A stretch of DNA of 64,000 bases from Pandoraea horticolens. GTDB lineage: Bacteria > Pseudomonadota > Gammaproteobacteria > Burkholderiales > Burkholderiaceae. Position 1 is the first letter of the stretch; every line of letters starts with the position of its first letter. The notes under the pieces were generated by a model, which ran no database searches, was not told where the DNA came from, and saw only the letters and a program-made list of their open reading frames with translations. The stretch covers positions 434,001 to 498,000 of the forward strand of contig NZ_CABPSM010000001.1 of the NCBI RefSeq assembly GCF_902459555.1, given 5' to 3'. Positions 9,342-21,161 of this stretch are shown here, piece by piece. The translations under genes and the position numbers were made by a program.

Positions 9342-10148
9342 TCATTCCACCTTCATGCCCGTCAGTTCGGGCCTGCCGGGCGGGTAGGACAACTTCAGAT
9401 CGGTCAGCGCCTGCACCAGCAACTCTGCCACCATCAGGTTACGGTGACGCTTTGAGTCGGAAGGCACGATATACCACGGCGCATCTTCCGTCGAGGTGGC
9501 CGATAAAGCCGCCTCGTAGGCCTTGGTGTATTGCGGCCAGAAGCTGCGTTCCTTGAGGTCGTTCAGTTCGAATTTCCAGTGCTTGTTCGGATCGTCGATG
9601 CGCTCCTGAAGCCGCTTGCGCTGCTCTTCCGCCGAGATGTGGAGGAAGCACTTGACGATGCGCGTGTGGTTGTCCGCGAGCAGATGTTCGAAGTTGTTGA
9701 TGTGGGCGTAGCGGCGCTTGCACTCTTCGGCGTCGATCCAGTCGTGCACGCGCGTGATGAGTACGTCTTCGTAATGGCTGCGATTGAAGATCACCAGCTC
9801 GCCCGCTGCCGGCACCACCGTGTGAACGCGCCACAGAAAGTCGCGCGCCAGTTCCGTGGGCGTGGGCGACTTGAAATTCGCCACGCGAATGCCGAGCGGA
9901 TCGACGTTCTGGAACACCGCGCGAATGGTGCTGTCCTTGCCGCTGGTGTCCATACCCTGCAACACGAGCAGGACACGGTGCTTGCTGTTGGCGTGCAGGA
10001 TGGTCTGCAACTCGTCGAGCTTGAGCGACAGTTCGGCCATGCGAGTCTTGTCGTCGACCTTGCTGTCGCCCGAAAATGGCTTGTCGGCCGGATCGTGGTT
10101 CGACAGTTCCAGCTTCTTGCCGAGCGGTACGCGGTATTTCTCGAACAT
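9342..10148 (-). CDS. PPK2-family polyphosphate:nucleotide phosphotransferase
   Basis: The 268-residue protein carries the PPK2 Walker A motif GMDTSGKDST and the Walker B-like segment FNRSHYEDVLITRVH. The lid region is Arg/Lys-rich (EEQRKRLQERIDD). PPK2 enzymes move phosphate between polyphosphate and nucleoside mono- or diphosphates in the cytoplasm. The length matches single-domain PPK2. I chose the ATG at 10148 because GAGGAG lies about eight bases upstream. A GTG directly before it would add one residue. It stands alone, with a strong terminator behind it. Whether it prefers ADP, GDP or AMP cannot be read from the sequence here. Confidence 0.92.
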   Translation of the reverse strand: MFEKYRVPLGKKLELSNHDPADKPFSGDSKVDDKTRMAELSLKLDELQTILHANSKHRVLLVLQGMDTSGKDSTIRAVFQNVDPLGIRVANFKSPTPTELARDFLWRVHTVVPAAGELVIFNRSHYEDVLITRVHDWIDAEECKRRYAHINNFEHLLADNHTRIVKCFLHISAEEQRKRLQERIDDPNKHWKFELNDLKERSFWPQYTKAYEAALSATSTEDAPWYIVPSDSKRHRNLMVAELLVQALTDLKLSYPPGRPELTGMKVE

Positions 10149-10288
10149 CACCCACTCCTCATGACAGGCTATCCGGCAGTATCGCGCAATTTACCGAGAG
10201 GGCAAAAAAAGCGAAGCCCAAGCGAATCGCCCGGTGCGACATGCCGCCACAAGGCGCCGCATGAAGCGCGACGCACACCGCAGACGAA

Positions 10289-10324
10289 CAAAAGCGCGGC
10301 ACCGAACCGGCTGCCGCGCTTTTG
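10289..10324 (-). terminator. Terminator after gatB
   Basis: CAAAAGCGCGGCA pairs with TGCCGCGCTTTTG around a ten-base loop. The A/T flanks give a U-tract on either strand. It lies about 45 bases after the gatB stop codon. Confidence 0.85.
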
Positions 10325-10369
10325 TTTGACGCTTTGCGACTGCCGCGGCGGCGGCAGTCGCAACCTTCG

Positions 10370-11842
10370 TCAGGCACCGAGCTTCTTCTTGAGTAACTCG
10401 TTGACCTGGGCCGGGTTGGCCTTGCCCTTGGTGGCCTTCATCGCCTGACCAACCAGTGCGTTGAACGCCTTCTCCTTACCCGCACGGAACTCCTCGACGG
10501 ACTTGGCGTTCGCGGCCAGCACTTCGTCGATGATCTTCTCGATCGCGCCCGTGTCGGTGATCTGCTTCAGCCCCTTCGCCTCGATGATGCGGTCTGCCGC
10601 ACCGTCGTCGGTAGCGCGCTCTTCCCACATCAACTGGAAGACTTCCTTGGCGATTTTGTTGGAGATCGTGTTGTCGGCGATACGGGCGAGCAGACCCGCG
10701 AGCTGGGCGCTCGACACGGGGCTGTCGGCAATGCCGATATCTTCGCGGTTCAGCAGCGACGACAGTTCGCCCATGATCCAGTTGGCGGCCGGCTTGGCGC
10801 TTGCCTTGCCCGCCTTGGCGACCACGGCTTCGAAGTACGCGGCCTGGGCTTTCGATTGGGTGAGCACGGCGGCGTCGTAATCAGACAGACCGTACGACTC
10901 GACGAAACGCACCTGCATACCGGCCGGCAGTTCGGGCAGCGCGGCGCGCACGCGTTCGACCCACGCGCCGTCGATCACGAGCGGCATCAGATCCGGGTCC
11001 GGGAAATAACGGTAGTCGTGCGCGTCTTCCTTGCTGCGCATCGAACGCGTTTCCTTCTTGTCCGGATCGTACAGACGCGTTTCCTGCACCACCGTGCCGC
11101 CATCTTCGATCAGTTCGATCTGACGGCGCACTTCGTACTGAATCGCTTCTTCGAGAAAACGGAACGAGTTCAGGTTCTTGATCTCGGCGCGCGTGCCGAA
11201 TGCTTCCTGGCCGACCGGGCGCACCGACACGTTGGCGTCGCAACGGAACGAACCTTCCTGCATGTTGCCGTCGCAAATGCCGAGCCACACCACCAGTCCA
11301 TGCAACGCCTTGGCATACGCGACGGCCTCGGCAGCGCTGCGCATGTCGGGCTCGGTCACGATCTCGAGCAGCGGCGTGCCGGCACGGTTCAGATCGATGC
11401 CGGTCATGCCGGCGAAGTCTTCGTGCAGCGATTTGCCCGCGTCTTCCTCAAGGTGCGCGCGCGTGAGCGTGACGACCTTTTCGTACGCTTCACGGCCGGT
11501 ACGGGCATCCGCTTCGACCTGAATCTTCAGCGAGCCACCCTGCACCACCGGAATTTCGTATTGGCTGATCTGATAGCCCTTCGGCAGATCGGGGTAGAAG
11601 TAATTCTTGCGCGCGAAGATGCTGCGCGGCGCGATCGTCGCCCCGATGGCCAGACCGAATTCGATCGCGCGCTCGACGGCGCCGCGATTGAGCACCGGCA
11701 ACACCCCCGGCAGCGCCAGATCCACGGGGCAGGCCTGCGTGTTGGGGGCCGCGCCGAACTGTGTCGATGCGCCCGAGAAAATCTTGGAAGCGGTGGAGAG
11801 CTGTGCGTGCGTCTCCAGACCAATAACGACTTCCCATTGCAT
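10370..11842 (-). CDS. gatB: Aspartyl/glutamyl-tRNA amidotransferase subunit B
   Basis: GatB (490 residues) is the kinase and transamidase scaffold that turns Asp-tRNA-Asn or Glu-tRNA-Gln into Asn-tRNA or Gln-tRNA using ammonia from GatA. The start [15 protein letters not shown] is the standard GatB N-terminus, with the metal-site region [13 protein letters not shown]. The C-terminal tail helical domain ends in [18 protein letters not shown] three codons upstream is an alternative start, but family alignment supports 11842. The gene closes the gatC-gatA-lipoprotein-gatB series. Confidence 0.97.
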   Translation of the reverse strand: MQWEVVIGLETHAQLSTASKIFSGASTQFGAAPNTQACPVDLALPGVLPVLNRGAVERAIEFGLAIGATIAPRSIFARKNYFYPDLPKGYQISQYEIPVVQGGSLKIQVEADARTGREAYEKVVTLTRAHLEEDAGKSLHEDFAGMTGIDLNRAGTPLLEIVTEPDMRSAAEAVAYAKALHGLVVWLGICDGNMQEGSFRCDANVSVRPVGQEAFGTRAEIKNLNSFRFLEEAIQYEVRRQIELIEDGGTVVQETRLYDPDKKETRSMRSKEDAHDYRYFPDPDLMPLVIDGAWVERVRAALPELPAGMQVRFVESYGLSDYDAAVLTQSKAQAAYFEAVVAKAGKASAKPAANWIMGELSSLLNREDIGIADSPVSSAQLAGLLARIADNTISNKIAKEVFQLMWEERATDDGAADRIIEAKGLKQITDTGAIEKIIDEVLAANAKSVEEFRAGKEKAFNALVGQAMKATKGKANPAQVNELLKKKLGA

Positions 11843-11957
11843 AAGGTTCACCCTGTCTCAACTTGTCGGCACGGCGCATTCGCCCTGCCCTTGCCGCCGG
11901 TCGTCTCCGCTGCGGTGACGCTCCGGCCTGTTCCTGTTCGTCGGTCGCTGCTGACGC

Positions 11958-12464
11958 TTATCTGCCAGTTCCCGCCGCGCAAATCCCCGAGTGCGGATCG
12001 AAGCTCACCGGCCATGCATTCTCGTAGATACCCGGCGTGCAATACGCCTCGCAGTTCGCATGTCCGATGGTCACGTTGCCTGGGTCCTGCCAGATGAGCA
12101 ACTTGCAACTCCCGCTGTTCGCGCGCAGCTCGATGCTCGGACGCCACTGCGTCTGGTGAAAGTCCGCCAGATTGAAGTGGCAGCTCCCGCGCTTGCCGAC
12201 CCACAGACGCCAGTCGAGCGACTGCACCTGATTGGCCGACACATTGAGCGTCGCCTGTTCGCGGAAACCGTCCTCGTCCGTCTGCGAGCAATACCCCGAC
12301 AGATTGATCTCGCGGTACGCAATCGGTGTCGGCCGCCCGAACGGCAGGGTGCACGACGCGAGCGTGAGCACCATGCCGGCAAGCGTCAGCCCCTTGGCCA
12401 GGGCCAGCGTAGCCGTGCGCGAACCGGCAGGCGCGAGAGACCTCACCACACGCGGGCGGCTCAT
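11958..12464 (-). CDS. Putative lipoprotein between gatA and gatB, function unknown
   Basis: The ATG at 12464 is two bases after the gatA stop codon. The 168-residue product has a basic N-terminus, a hydrophobic segment and lipobox LASC, so it is probably a lipoprotein. The mature part has six further Cys residues, in YCSQTDEDG, GSCHFNL, GSCKLL, NCEAYC and GICAAG, which suggests up to three disulfides in the periplasm. I do not recognise a family. Tight spacing implies co-transcription with the amidotransferase genes, but an envelope lipoprotein has no obvious part in tRNA amidation, so the linkage is probably only transcriptional. Confidence 0.8.
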   Translation of the reverse strand: MSRPRVVRSLAPAGSRTATLALAKGLTLAGMVLTLASCTLPFGRPTPIAYREINLSGYCSQTDEDGFREQATLNVSANQVQSLDWRLWVGKRGSCHFNLADFHQTQWRPSIELRANSGSCKLLIWQDPGNVTIGHANCEAYCTPGIYENAWPVSFDPHSGICAAGTGR

Positions 12465-12466
12465 GA

Positions 12467-13957
12467 TCAAACGCCCGACGGCGCGCGCTTGTGCCAGTCG
12501 GTCGCGCGCTGGAACGCGTCGGCCACTTGCAGCAGGCGAGCTTCGTCGAAGTAGTTGCCGATCAGTTGCAGGCCGACCGGGCGTGCATCGCGTCCCGGCC
12601 CGACCGGCAGGCTCATGCCCGGCAGACCGGCCAGGCTGACCGACAGCGTGTAGATATCCGCCAGATACATCTGCACCGGATCGGCGCTCTTCTCGCCGAG
12701 GTTCCACGCGACCGACGGGGCCACCGGCCCCATGATGACGTCGCACTGCGAGAACGCGTTCTGGAAGTCCTGGGCGATCAAGCGGCGAATCTTCTGCGCT
12801 TGCAGATAGTAGGCGTCGTAGTAACCGTGCGAGAGCACGTACGTACCCACGAGAATGCGACGCTTGACCTCGGTGCCGAAACCTTCGGCACGCGACTTCT
12901 TGTACATGTCGAGCAGATCGCGGTACTCGGCGGCGCGGTGGCCGTAACGCACACCGTCGAAACGCGACAGGTTCGACGAGGCTTCGGCCGGGGCCAGCAC
13001 GTAGTACACGGGGATCGACAGTTCCGTCTTGGGCAGCGACACCGGCACGCGCACGGCGCCAAGCGTCTCGAACTCGCGCAAGGCGTTGTCGACGGCTTCG
13101 CGCACGTCGGCATCGAGACCTTCACCGAAATACTCAGCCGGCAGTCCGATGCGCAGTCCGGCCAGCGGCTTGTCCGCCGTGGCGCCGTCGAGCGGCTTGC
13201 CCAGCGCGCGCGCGAAGTCTTCGTCGGCACGCTCGAGGCTGGTCGAGTCGCGGGCATCGAAGCCCGCCATGCCGTTAAGCATCCACGCGCAGTCTGCCGC
13301 GCTGTGACCGAACGGGCCGCCCTGATCGAGCGACGACGCGAACGCGATCATGCCGTAGCGCGACACGCGCCCGTACGTCGGCTTGATACCCGTCACGCCG
13401 CAGAAGGCGGCCGGCTGACGGATCGAGCCGCCGGTGTCGGTGCCGGTCGCGACCGGCGCGAGACGCGCAGCCACCGCAGCGGCCGAACCACCCGACGAAC
13501 CGCCGGGCACGGCACGCTTGTCCCACGGGTTCTTCACCGGACCGTAGTGCGAATTCTCGTTCGACGAGCCCATCGCGAACTCGTCCATATTGGTCTTGCC
13601 CAGCGTGACCATACCGGCCTGCGCCAAACGCTCGACCACGGCCGCGTCATACGGGCTCACGTAGTTCTCGAGCATGCGCGAGCCTGCCGTGCTGCGCCAG
13701 CCGCGGGTGACGAACACGTCCTTGTGCGCGACGGGAATGCCCAGCAGGGACTGGTTCGCGCCATCGCCCGCCGCAATGCGGGCATCAGCTGCACGTGCCT
13801 GCGCAAGACTGGCCTCGGCATCGACGTGCACGAAGGCGTTCAGATCGGCAGCGCCGGCAATACGGTCCAGATAGTGCTGCGTCAGTTCGACGCTCGAGAC
13901 GCGCTTGGCGTCGAGCGCGGCGCGCAAATCCTGCAAATGAATCAGATCTTGTTCCAT
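12467..13957 (-). CDS. gatA: Aspartyl/glutamyl-tRNA amidotransferase subunit A
   Basis: GatA (496 residues) is the amidase-signature glutaminase of the GatCAB complex. It holds the Ser-cisSer-Lys triad regions: IPVAHKDVF (Lys), then the Gly/Ser-rich signature [16 protein letters not shown] and [12 protein letters not shown] with the nucleophilic Ser. I chose the ATG at 13957 ([15 protein letters not shown]) because it matches the family N-terminus. The frame stays open to 14059 but adds atypical residues. No strong SD is visible, and translation may depend on the upstream gatC message, which ends 112 bases earlier. Confidence 0.97.
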   Translation of the reverse strand: MEQDLIHLQDLRAALDAKRVSSVELTQHYLDRIAGAADLNAFVHVDAEASLAQARAADARIAAGDGANQSLLGIPVAHKDVFVTRGWRSTAGSRMLENYVSPYDAAVVERLAQAGMVTLGKTNMDEFAMGSSNENSHYGPVKNPWDKRAVPGGSSGGSAAAVAARLAPVATGTDTGGSIRQPAAFCGVTGIKPTYGRVSRYGMIAFASSLDQGGPFGHSAADCAWMLNGMAGFDARDSTSLERADEDFARALGKPLDGATADKPLAGLRIGLPAEYFGEGLDADVREAVDNALREFETLGAVRVPVSLPKTELSIPVYYVLAPAEASSNLSRFDGVRYGHRAAEYRDLLDMYKKSRAEGFGTEVKRRILVGTYVLSHGYYDAYYLQAQKIRRLIAQDFQNAFSQCDVIMGPVAPSVAWNLGEKSADPVQMYLADIYTLSVSLAGLPGMSLPVGPGRDARPVGLQLIGNYFDEARLLQVADAFQRATDWHKRAPSGV

Positions 13958-14069
13958 GATGGCTGCTGTGTAGCGCGTGAGGGAATGAGGTGCGCCAAGG
14001 GCGCGCGGCGACACGTTGCGTAAGCCCCAGCCGGGCCGGGCAGGCCGGACGCCAGACAACGCGCCGGAC

Positions 14070-14369
14070 TCATTCGATGACTTTCGGCACCAGATAGAGG
14101 CCGTCCTGCACGGCAGGGGCCGGACGTTGATTGGCGTCGCGGTCGACCACTTCCGTCACGACGTCGGTACGCAGCCGCTGGGCAACTGCCTGAATTTGCT
14201 CGATCGGATGCGCAAGCGGAGCAACGCCCTTCGTATCGACCGACTGCATCTGCTCGACGAGCGCGAAGAAGCCGTTCAGCTCCTTTTCCATATGAGCCGC
14301 CTCGTCTTCGGCCAGCTCGAGACGCGCGAGATGAGCGATGCGTTTGACGTCTGAGAGATTCAAAGCCAT
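14070..14369 (-). CDS. gatC: Aspartyl/glutamyl-tRNA amidotransferase subunit C
   Basis: GatC (99 residues) starts [20 protein letters not shown], the characteristic small-subunit helix. It wraps around GatA and stabilises its contact with GatB. The C-terminus ends with the usual LYLVPKVIE-type segment. Length is normal. It is the first gene of the operon and is divergent from mreB across a 550-base gap. Confidence 0.97.
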   Translation of the reverse strand: MALNLSDVKRIAHLARLELAEDEAAHMEKELNGFFALVEQMQSVDTKGVAPLAHPIEQIQAVAQRLRTDVVTEVVDRDANQRPAPAVQDGLYLVPKVIE

Positions 14370-15963
<1,594 letters not shown>

Positions 15964-16147
15964 AGCAACGTGCGTGGTCCGTCGTCCGGCGCGGTGGGGC
16001 AATCCCTTCCACACCTCGCCAGACACGGCCGACCCCGCAGCAAGACCACGCGCGCGGAGCTTGCCGTCAGGCGGTTCCGTCGCGCCCGACTGACACCATT
16101 CGCGCACCGCAGCGGCTCGCTGCGCGTGCTTCCCTGAAGGGCCTACC

Positions 16148-17116
16148 ATGCAGTACAGTCCGCCGCCACTGTTCAAACAGGGACCGTCGGCGTTGGCCCG
16201 GCTGATCTGTTTCGTCGCGCTCGCCATCGGCCTGCTCGTGGTCGACTCGCACTACAACACGCTGGAACGGGTTCGGGCCGTTGTCGGCACCGCCCTCTAT
16301 CCGGTGCAACGCATGATGCTGTTGCCGCGCGACGCCATTCTCGGCGTGGCGGGCTTCTTCTCGACCGAATCGCAACTCACTGGCGAGAACCGCACGCTTC
16401 GCGAGCAAAATCTCGAACTCTCCGTCCAGGCCCAGCGCAATAACCAGTTGATGGTCGAGAACGAACATCTGCGCCAGATGCTCGCGCTGCGCGAGCGCCT
16501 GCCCGTGCCAAGCATTCCCGCCGAAATCGAATACGACACACGCGACCCGTTCACGCAGCGCGTAGTCATTGATCGCGGCACGAGACACGGCGTGAAGCTG
16601 GGCGCACCGGTCGTCACGGAACAGGGGCTGCTCGGCCAGGTCTCACGTGTATTCCTGCTGCAAAGCGAAGTCACGCTGCTCACCGACAAGGAACAGGCCG
16701 TGCCCGTGCAGGTCACGCGCAGCGGTGTGCATAGCGTGATCTACGGCGGCATGCGTGGCGACGTGCTCGACCTGCGCTTCATTCCGCTGTCGGCCGACGT
16801 CAAGGTCGGCGACGAAATCGCCACCAGCGGTCTGGACGGCATCTACCCCGCCGGTCTGCCCGTGGCCCGTATTACCAAGGTCGACCGCGTCTCGGATACC
16901 GCGTTTGCGCGCATTCTGTGTCAGCCGGTGGCCAATCTGCGCAGCCAGCGTCAGGTGCTGGTGCTGCAATACACCACGCCGCTCGCCCTGCACCCGGACG
17001 CCGCCGCCGATCTCGCGCGCGCCTCCGATCCGTCGGCAAGCGGCGAAAAGCCTGGCCAGAAGGGTGCCACGCGCGCCGATCCGAAGCGCGCACCGACGCT
17101 CCGAAAGGGCCATTGA
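16148..17116 (+). CDS. mreC: Rod shape-determining protein MreC
   Basis: The 322-residue protein starts MQYSPPPLFKQGPSALARL. It has one membrane segment (LICFVALAIGLLVVDSHY), a coiled coil at about residues 70-120 (ENRTLREQNLELSVQAQRNN), then the beta-rich periplasmic domain. MreC binds PBP2 and MreD and activates the elongasome. The C-terminal 50 residues are basic and low-complexity (Ala/Lys/Pro). A GAAGGG-type SD precedes the ATG. The gap to mreB is 184 bases. Confidence 0.96.
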   Translation: MQYSPPPLFKQGPSALARLICFVALAIGLLVVDSHYNTLERVRAVVGTALYPVQRMMLLPRDAILGVAGFFSTESQLTGENRTLREQNLELSVQAQRNNQLMVENEHLRQMLALRERLPVPSIPAEIEYDTRDPFTQRVVIDRGTRHGVKLGAPVVTEQGLLGQVSRVFLLQSEVTLLTDKEQAVPVQVTRSGVHSVIYGGMRGDVLDLRFIPLSADVKVGDEIATSGLDGIYPAGLPVARITKVDRVSDTAFARILCQPVANLRSQRQVLVLQYTTPLALHPDAAADLARASDPSASGEKPGQKGATRADPKRAPTLRKGH

Positions 17117-17125
17117 GGAATCGAC

Positions 17126-17638
17126 ATGTCACGACCGCAATACATTCTGCTGCCGGTCAATCCGTACTTCATCGCGCTCAGTCTCGTGGTGGCGTTTCTG
17201 GTGAACCTGATGCCGTGGGGCCATGCCCCGGCCATGCCCGACTTCGTCGCGCTGGTGCTGATGTTCTGGAACATCCACCAGCCGCGCAAGGTGGGCATGG
17301 GCGTGGCATTTCTCGTCGGGCTGTTGATGGACGTGCACAACGCCGGTTTGCTCGGCGAACATGCACTCGCCTATACGCTGCTGTCGTACGGTGCGATCAT
17401 GATTCACCGTCGCGTTCTGTTCTTCACGCTGCTCGGGCAGGCGCTGACGGTACTGCCGCTACTGCTGCTCGCCCATGTGGTGCCGTTCATCATTCGTCTG
17501 GCAACCGGCGCGGCATTTCCGGGTTGGTGGCCGCTCGCGGCGAGCTTCGTCGAAGCCTTGCTCTGGCCGGTAATCAGTATCCTGCTGTTGGCGCCGCAGA
17601 AACGCGCTGTCGACCGCGACGACACGCGACCGATCTGA
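17126..17638 (+). CDS. mreD: Rod shape-determining protein MreD
   Basis: This 170-residue polytopic membrane protein begins MSRPQYILLPVNPYFIALSL, with GAGGAA just upstream. It has five or six hydrophobic segments and the family motif GLLMDVHNAGLLGEHALAY. It completes the MreBCD complex in the inner membrane. It starts nine bases after mreC. Confidence 0.95.
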   Translation: MSRPQYILLPVNPYFIALSLVVAFLVNLMPWGHAPAMPDFVALVLMFWNIHQPRKVGMGVAFLVGLLMDVHNAGLLGEHALAYTLLSYGAIMIHRRVLFFTLLGQALTVLPLLLLAHVVPFIIRLATGAAFPGWWPLAASFVEALLWPVISILLLAPQKRAVDRDDTRPI

Positions 17639-17690
17639 TGGGCCGCCCACCTGCAAGAGCGCACCATCGAGTTCCGCCCGCCCAGCCAGA

Positions 17691-19934
17691 ATGACCGAGT
17701 TCAAGAACCCCCAGCAACAACTGCAGACGTTTCATCTGCGGGTGACGGCGGCTGCGTTTTTCGTGCTGATCTGCTTCAGCCTGCTCGCGGTGCGTTTCGT
17801 CTACCTCCAGGTCTTCCGTCACAATCAGTACGCGCTGCAAGCCGACGAAAACCGCGTCTCGCTCGCGCCGATCGTGCCCAACCGGGGCGTGATCATGGAT
17901 CGCAACGGCGTGGTGCTCGCGCGCAACTACTCCGCCTACACGCTGGAGGTCACACCGTCGAAGATTGGCCGTCCGCTCGAGGACCTCATCACCGATCTGT
18001 CCGACGTGATCGAGATCACGCCGCGCGACCGCGCCCGCTTCAAGAAGCTCATGGACGACAGCAAGAGCTTCGAGAGCCTGCCGATCCGCACGCGCCTGAC
18101 CGACGAAGAAGTCGCCCGCTTCACCGCACAGCGTTTCCGCTTCCCCGGCGTGGATGTGCACGCCCGCCTGTTCCGTCAGTACCCGCTCGGCGAGACGGCC
18201 GCGCACGTGATCGGCTATATCGGCCGGATCTCGCTGCGCGATCGCCAGCGGATCGAAGCGATGAGCGATGAGAACGACAGCGATAGCGCCAAGTACGATA
18301 TCCGCCGCGACGTCAATAACTACAAGGGCACCGATTACATCGGCAAGATCGGCGTCGAGCAGAGTTACGAGACGCAGCTCCACGGCATCACCGGTTTCGA
18401 GGAAATCGAAGTGACCGCCGGCGGCCGGCCGGTGCGCACGATTTCGCGCACCCCCGCCACCCCGGGCGATAACCTCGTGCTGTCCATCGACATCAAACTC
18501 CAGCAGGTGGCCGAGCAAGCCTTTGCCGGACGGCGAGGCGCCGTCGTGGCCATCGAGCCGAAGACGGGCGACGTGCTCGCGTTCGTGTCGGCCCCGAGCT
18601 TCGATCCGAACATGTTCGTCGAAGGCATCGACCAGCAGAATTGGGACGCGCTGAACAACTCGCCCGACCGCCCGCTGCTCAACCGTCCGCTGCGCGGCAC
18701 CTACCCGATCGGCTCGACGTACAAGCCGTTCATGGCGCTCGCCGCACTCGAACTCGGCAAACGCACGACCAATTGGGGCTTCCAGGACACGGGCTCGTTC
18801 ACGCTCGGCAACCACACGTTCCGCAACGACATTCGCAACGGTCAGGGCTGGATCGACATGTACCGCTCGATCGTCGTGTCGAACGACACGTATTACTACA
18901 TGCTCGCGCATGACCTCGGTGTGAACGCCATCCACGACTTCATGGCGCCGCTCGGCTTCGGTCAGTTGACGGGCATCGACATCGAAGGCGAAGCGCGCGG
19001 CATTCTGCCGTCGACCGAGTGGAAGCGCAAAGCCTACAAGAAGCCCGCGCAGCAGAAGTGGTACGACGGCGAAACGATCAGTCTGGGCATCGGCCAGGGT
19101 TACAACTCGTTCACGATTCTGCAACTGGCGCACGCCACGGCCACGCTGGCCAACAACGGCGTGGTGATGAAGCCTCACCTGGTCAAGGCCGTCGAAGACC
19201 CGGTGTCGCACTCGCGCCAGTTGACCGTGCCACATGAGAGCGCGCGGCTGCCGTATAAGCAGGCGGACGTCGATTTCGTCAAACGGGCGATGGTCGGCGT
19301 CATCAAGGAAGGTACGGGCCGTCAGGCGTTCGCCGGTGCCCCGTACGACGCCGGCGGCAAGACGGGCACGGCGCAGGTCTACTCGCTGGGCAAGAACGAG
19401 AAGTACAACCACAACGCGATTCCCGAATTCAAGCGCGACCACGCGTTGTTCATCGCTTTCGCCCCCGCCGAAGATCCGAAGATCGCCATCGCGCTGATCG
19501 TCGAGAACGCCGGTTGGGGCGGCGCACAGGCGGGTCCGGTCGCGCGCCGTCTGCTCGATTACTACCTCATCGACGAACCCAAGGAGCGCGCTGCGGAAGC
19601 GGCAGCGTTGCAGGCTTCGGCGTCTGCGCCGCGCGCCGCCTCGGGGGCGTTGGGTGTGTCCGCCGCACCGGACGCGCCGCCCGCCAGCGCCGCCGAACTC
19701 GGAGGCCGTACCGCCGGCGCCCCGGCGAGCGTGGCGCGCGTGGCTCCGGTTCCCGCCACGGCATCGGGGCCCACCGCAGGCGCGCCGCGCGCGACCGAAG
19801 GCAAGGCCGCCACAGTACCGGCAGCACCGGAAACGCCGAAGCCGTCCCCGCCACGTCAGCCCGCCGTGAGCCCGACCATCGCCGACGAGGCCCGCCATCG
19901 CGCCGCCATTCGTGCGCAAGGAGGAACGCCATGA
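17691..19934 (+). CDS. mrdA: Peptidoglycan D,D-transpeptidase PBP2
   Basis: PBP2 cross-links side-wall peptidoglycan with RodA and MreC. The sequence shows an N-terminal membrane anchor (AAFFVLICFSLLAVRFVYL), the pedestal domain, then the transpeptidase motifs SxxK in GSTYKPFMALAAL, SxN in VVSNDTYYYMLAHDL, and KTGTAQ. At 747 residues it is over 100 longer than typical PBP2. The excess is an Ala/Pro/Ser-rich C-terminal tail after the conserved LLDYYLIDEP. The stop codon overlaps the rodA start (ATGA). Confidence 0.97.
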   Translation: MTEFKNPQQQLQTFHLRVTAAAFFVLICFSLLAVRFVYLQVFRHNQYALQADENRVSLAPIVPNRGVIMDRNGVVLARNYSAYTLEVTPSKIGRPLEDLITDLSDVIEITPRDRARFKKLMDDSKSFESLPIRTRLTDEEVARFTAQRFRFPGVDVHARLFRQYPLGETAAHVIGYIGRISLRDRQRIEAMSDENDSDSAKYDIRRDVNNYKGTDYIGKIGVEQSYETQLHGITGFEEIEVTAGGRPVRTISRTPATPGDNLVLSIDIKLQQVAEQAFAGRRGAVVAIEPKTGDVLAFVSAPSFDPNMFVEGIDQQNWDALNNSPDRPLLNRPLRGTYPIGSTYKPFMALAALELGKRTTNWGFQDTGSFTLGNHTFRNDIRNGQGWIDMYRSIVVSNDTYYYMLAHDLGVNAIHDFMAPLGFGQLTGIDIEGEARGILPSTEWKRKAYKKPAQQKWYDGETISLGIGQGYNSFTILQLAHATATLANNGVVMKPHLVKAVEDPVSHSRQLTVPHESARLPYKQADVDFVKRAMVGVIKEGTGRQAFAGAPYDAGGKTGTAQVYSLGKNEKYNHNAIPEFKRDHALFIAFAPAEDPKIAIALIVENAGWGGAQAGPVARRLLDYYLIDEPKERAAEAAALQASASAPRAASGALGVSAAPDAPPASAAELGGRTAGAPASVARVAPVPATASGPTAGAPRATEGKAATVPAAPETPKPSPPRQPAVSPTIADEARHRAAIRAQGGTP

Positions 19935-21082
19935 TGGCGCTCGACAAACATACGTGGAGAGAGCAGGTCAAACGCCTGTTCGTCGGCTTCGACAAGCCGC
20001 TGGCGCTGATCGTCTTCCTGCTGCTGTGCGTGGGACTGGTGACGCTCTACAGCGCCAGTATCGATGTGCCGGGCCGCGTTGAAGACCAGATCCGCAACAT
20101 CGTGCTCACGTTCATGCTGATGTGGGTGCTGGCGATGATGCCGACGCAAACGCTGATGAAGTTCGCGGTGCCGCTTTATACGGCCGGCGTTGCGTTATTG
20201 ATCGCCGTCGCGATGTTCGGACTGACGAAGAAGGGCGCGAGGCGCTGGCTGAACATCGGCATGGTGATTCAGCCGTCCGAGATCATGAAGATCGCCATGC
20301 CGCTGATGCTCGCCTGGTACTTCCAGAAGCGCGAAGGCAACATTCGCTGGTTCGATTATCTGGCTGCGCTGGCGCTGCTCGGCGTGCCGGTCGGACTGAT
20401 TGCGAAGCAGCCCGACCTCGGCACCGGCCTGCTCGTGGCGGCGGCCGGCCTTTATGTGATCTATCTGGCCGGCCTGTCGTGGAAATTGATTCTGCCGGTG
20501 CTCATCGCCGGGGTGCTTGGCGTCGGCACGATCCTCGCGCTCGAAGACAAGATCTGCCAGCCGGACGTCGAATGGCACATCCTGCACGACTATCAGAAGC
20601 ACCGCGTGTGCACGCTGCTGGACCCGACGACGGACCCGCTCGGCAAGGGCTTCCACACGATTCAATCGGTCATCGCCATCGGCTCCGGCGGCACCATGGG
20701 CAAAGGCTGGCTCAAAGGGACGCAGGCGCACCTTGAGTTCATCCCCGAGAAGCACACCGACTTCATCTTCGCCGTGTTCGCGGAAGAATTCGGGCTGATT
20801 GGCGAAGGCGTACTGCTGGTGCTGTATTTGTTGCTGGTGGCGCGCGGGCTGATGATTGCAGCTTCCGGCGCGACCCTGTTCGGGCGGTTGCTCGCCGGGT
20901 CTGTCACGATGATCTTCTTCACCTACGCCTTCGTGAACATGGGGATGGTGAGCGGCATTCTGCCGGTGGTCGGCGTGCCACTGCCGTTCATGAGCTACGG
21001 CGGTACCGCGCTGGTCACGCTCGGTCTCGGCGTCGGCATTCTGATGAGCGTTGCGCGCGAGAAGCGGCTCATGCAGAGCTGA
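19931..21082 (+). CDS. rodA: Rod shape-determining peptidoglycan glycosyltransferase RodA
   Basis: RodA (383 residues) is a SEDS-family polytopic membrane glycosyltransferase that polymerises lipid II with PBP2. Typical segments include KPLALIVFLLLCVGLVTLYS at the N-terminus, IAKQPDLGTGLLV and IPEKHTDFIFAVFAEEFG. The start at 19931 (ATGATG) has AGGAGGAA directly upstream and overlaps the mrdA stop codon by four bases. It is the last gene of the operon and is followed by a strong terminator. Confidence 0.97.
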   Translation: MMALDKHTWREQVKRLFVGFDKPLALIVFLLLCVGLVTLYSASIDVPGRVEDQIRNIVLTFMLMWVLAMMPTQTLMKFAVPLYTAGVALLIAVAMFGLTKKGARRWLNIGMVIQPSEIMKIAMPLMLAWYFQKREGNIRWFDYLAALALLGVPVGLIAKQPDLGTGLLVAAAGLYVIYLAGLSWKLILPVLIAGVLGVGTILALEDKICQPDVEWHILHDYQKHRVCTLLDPTTDPLGKGFHTIQSVIAIGSGGTMGKGWLKGTQAHLEFIPEKHTDFIFAVFAEEFGLIGEGVLLVLYLLLVARGLMIAASGATLFGRLLAGSVTMIFFTYAFVNMGMVSGILPVVGVPLPFMSYGGTALVTLGLGVGILMSVAREKRLMQS

Positions 21083-21118
21083 CGGTGCTCTGACGCCACG
21101 GCGCCGGGAAGTTGAGAA

Positions 21119-21150
21119 GCGGCAGGGTTATCGCCCTGCCGTTTTTATTT
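21119..21150 (+). terminator. Terminator of the mre-rodA operon
   Basis: CGGCAGGG and CCCTGCCG form a stem with a short loop (21120-21141), followed by TTTTTATTTT. Confidence 0.93.
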
Positions 21151-21161
21151 TGGCGGGTGGC

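Noticed and set aside
17574-19919. Open frame of 781 codons on the minus strand across mrdA
   Set aside because: The plus strand encodes PBP2 with all its motifs. The antisense frame has Arg/Ala-rich sequence typical of high-GC shadow frames and no domain.
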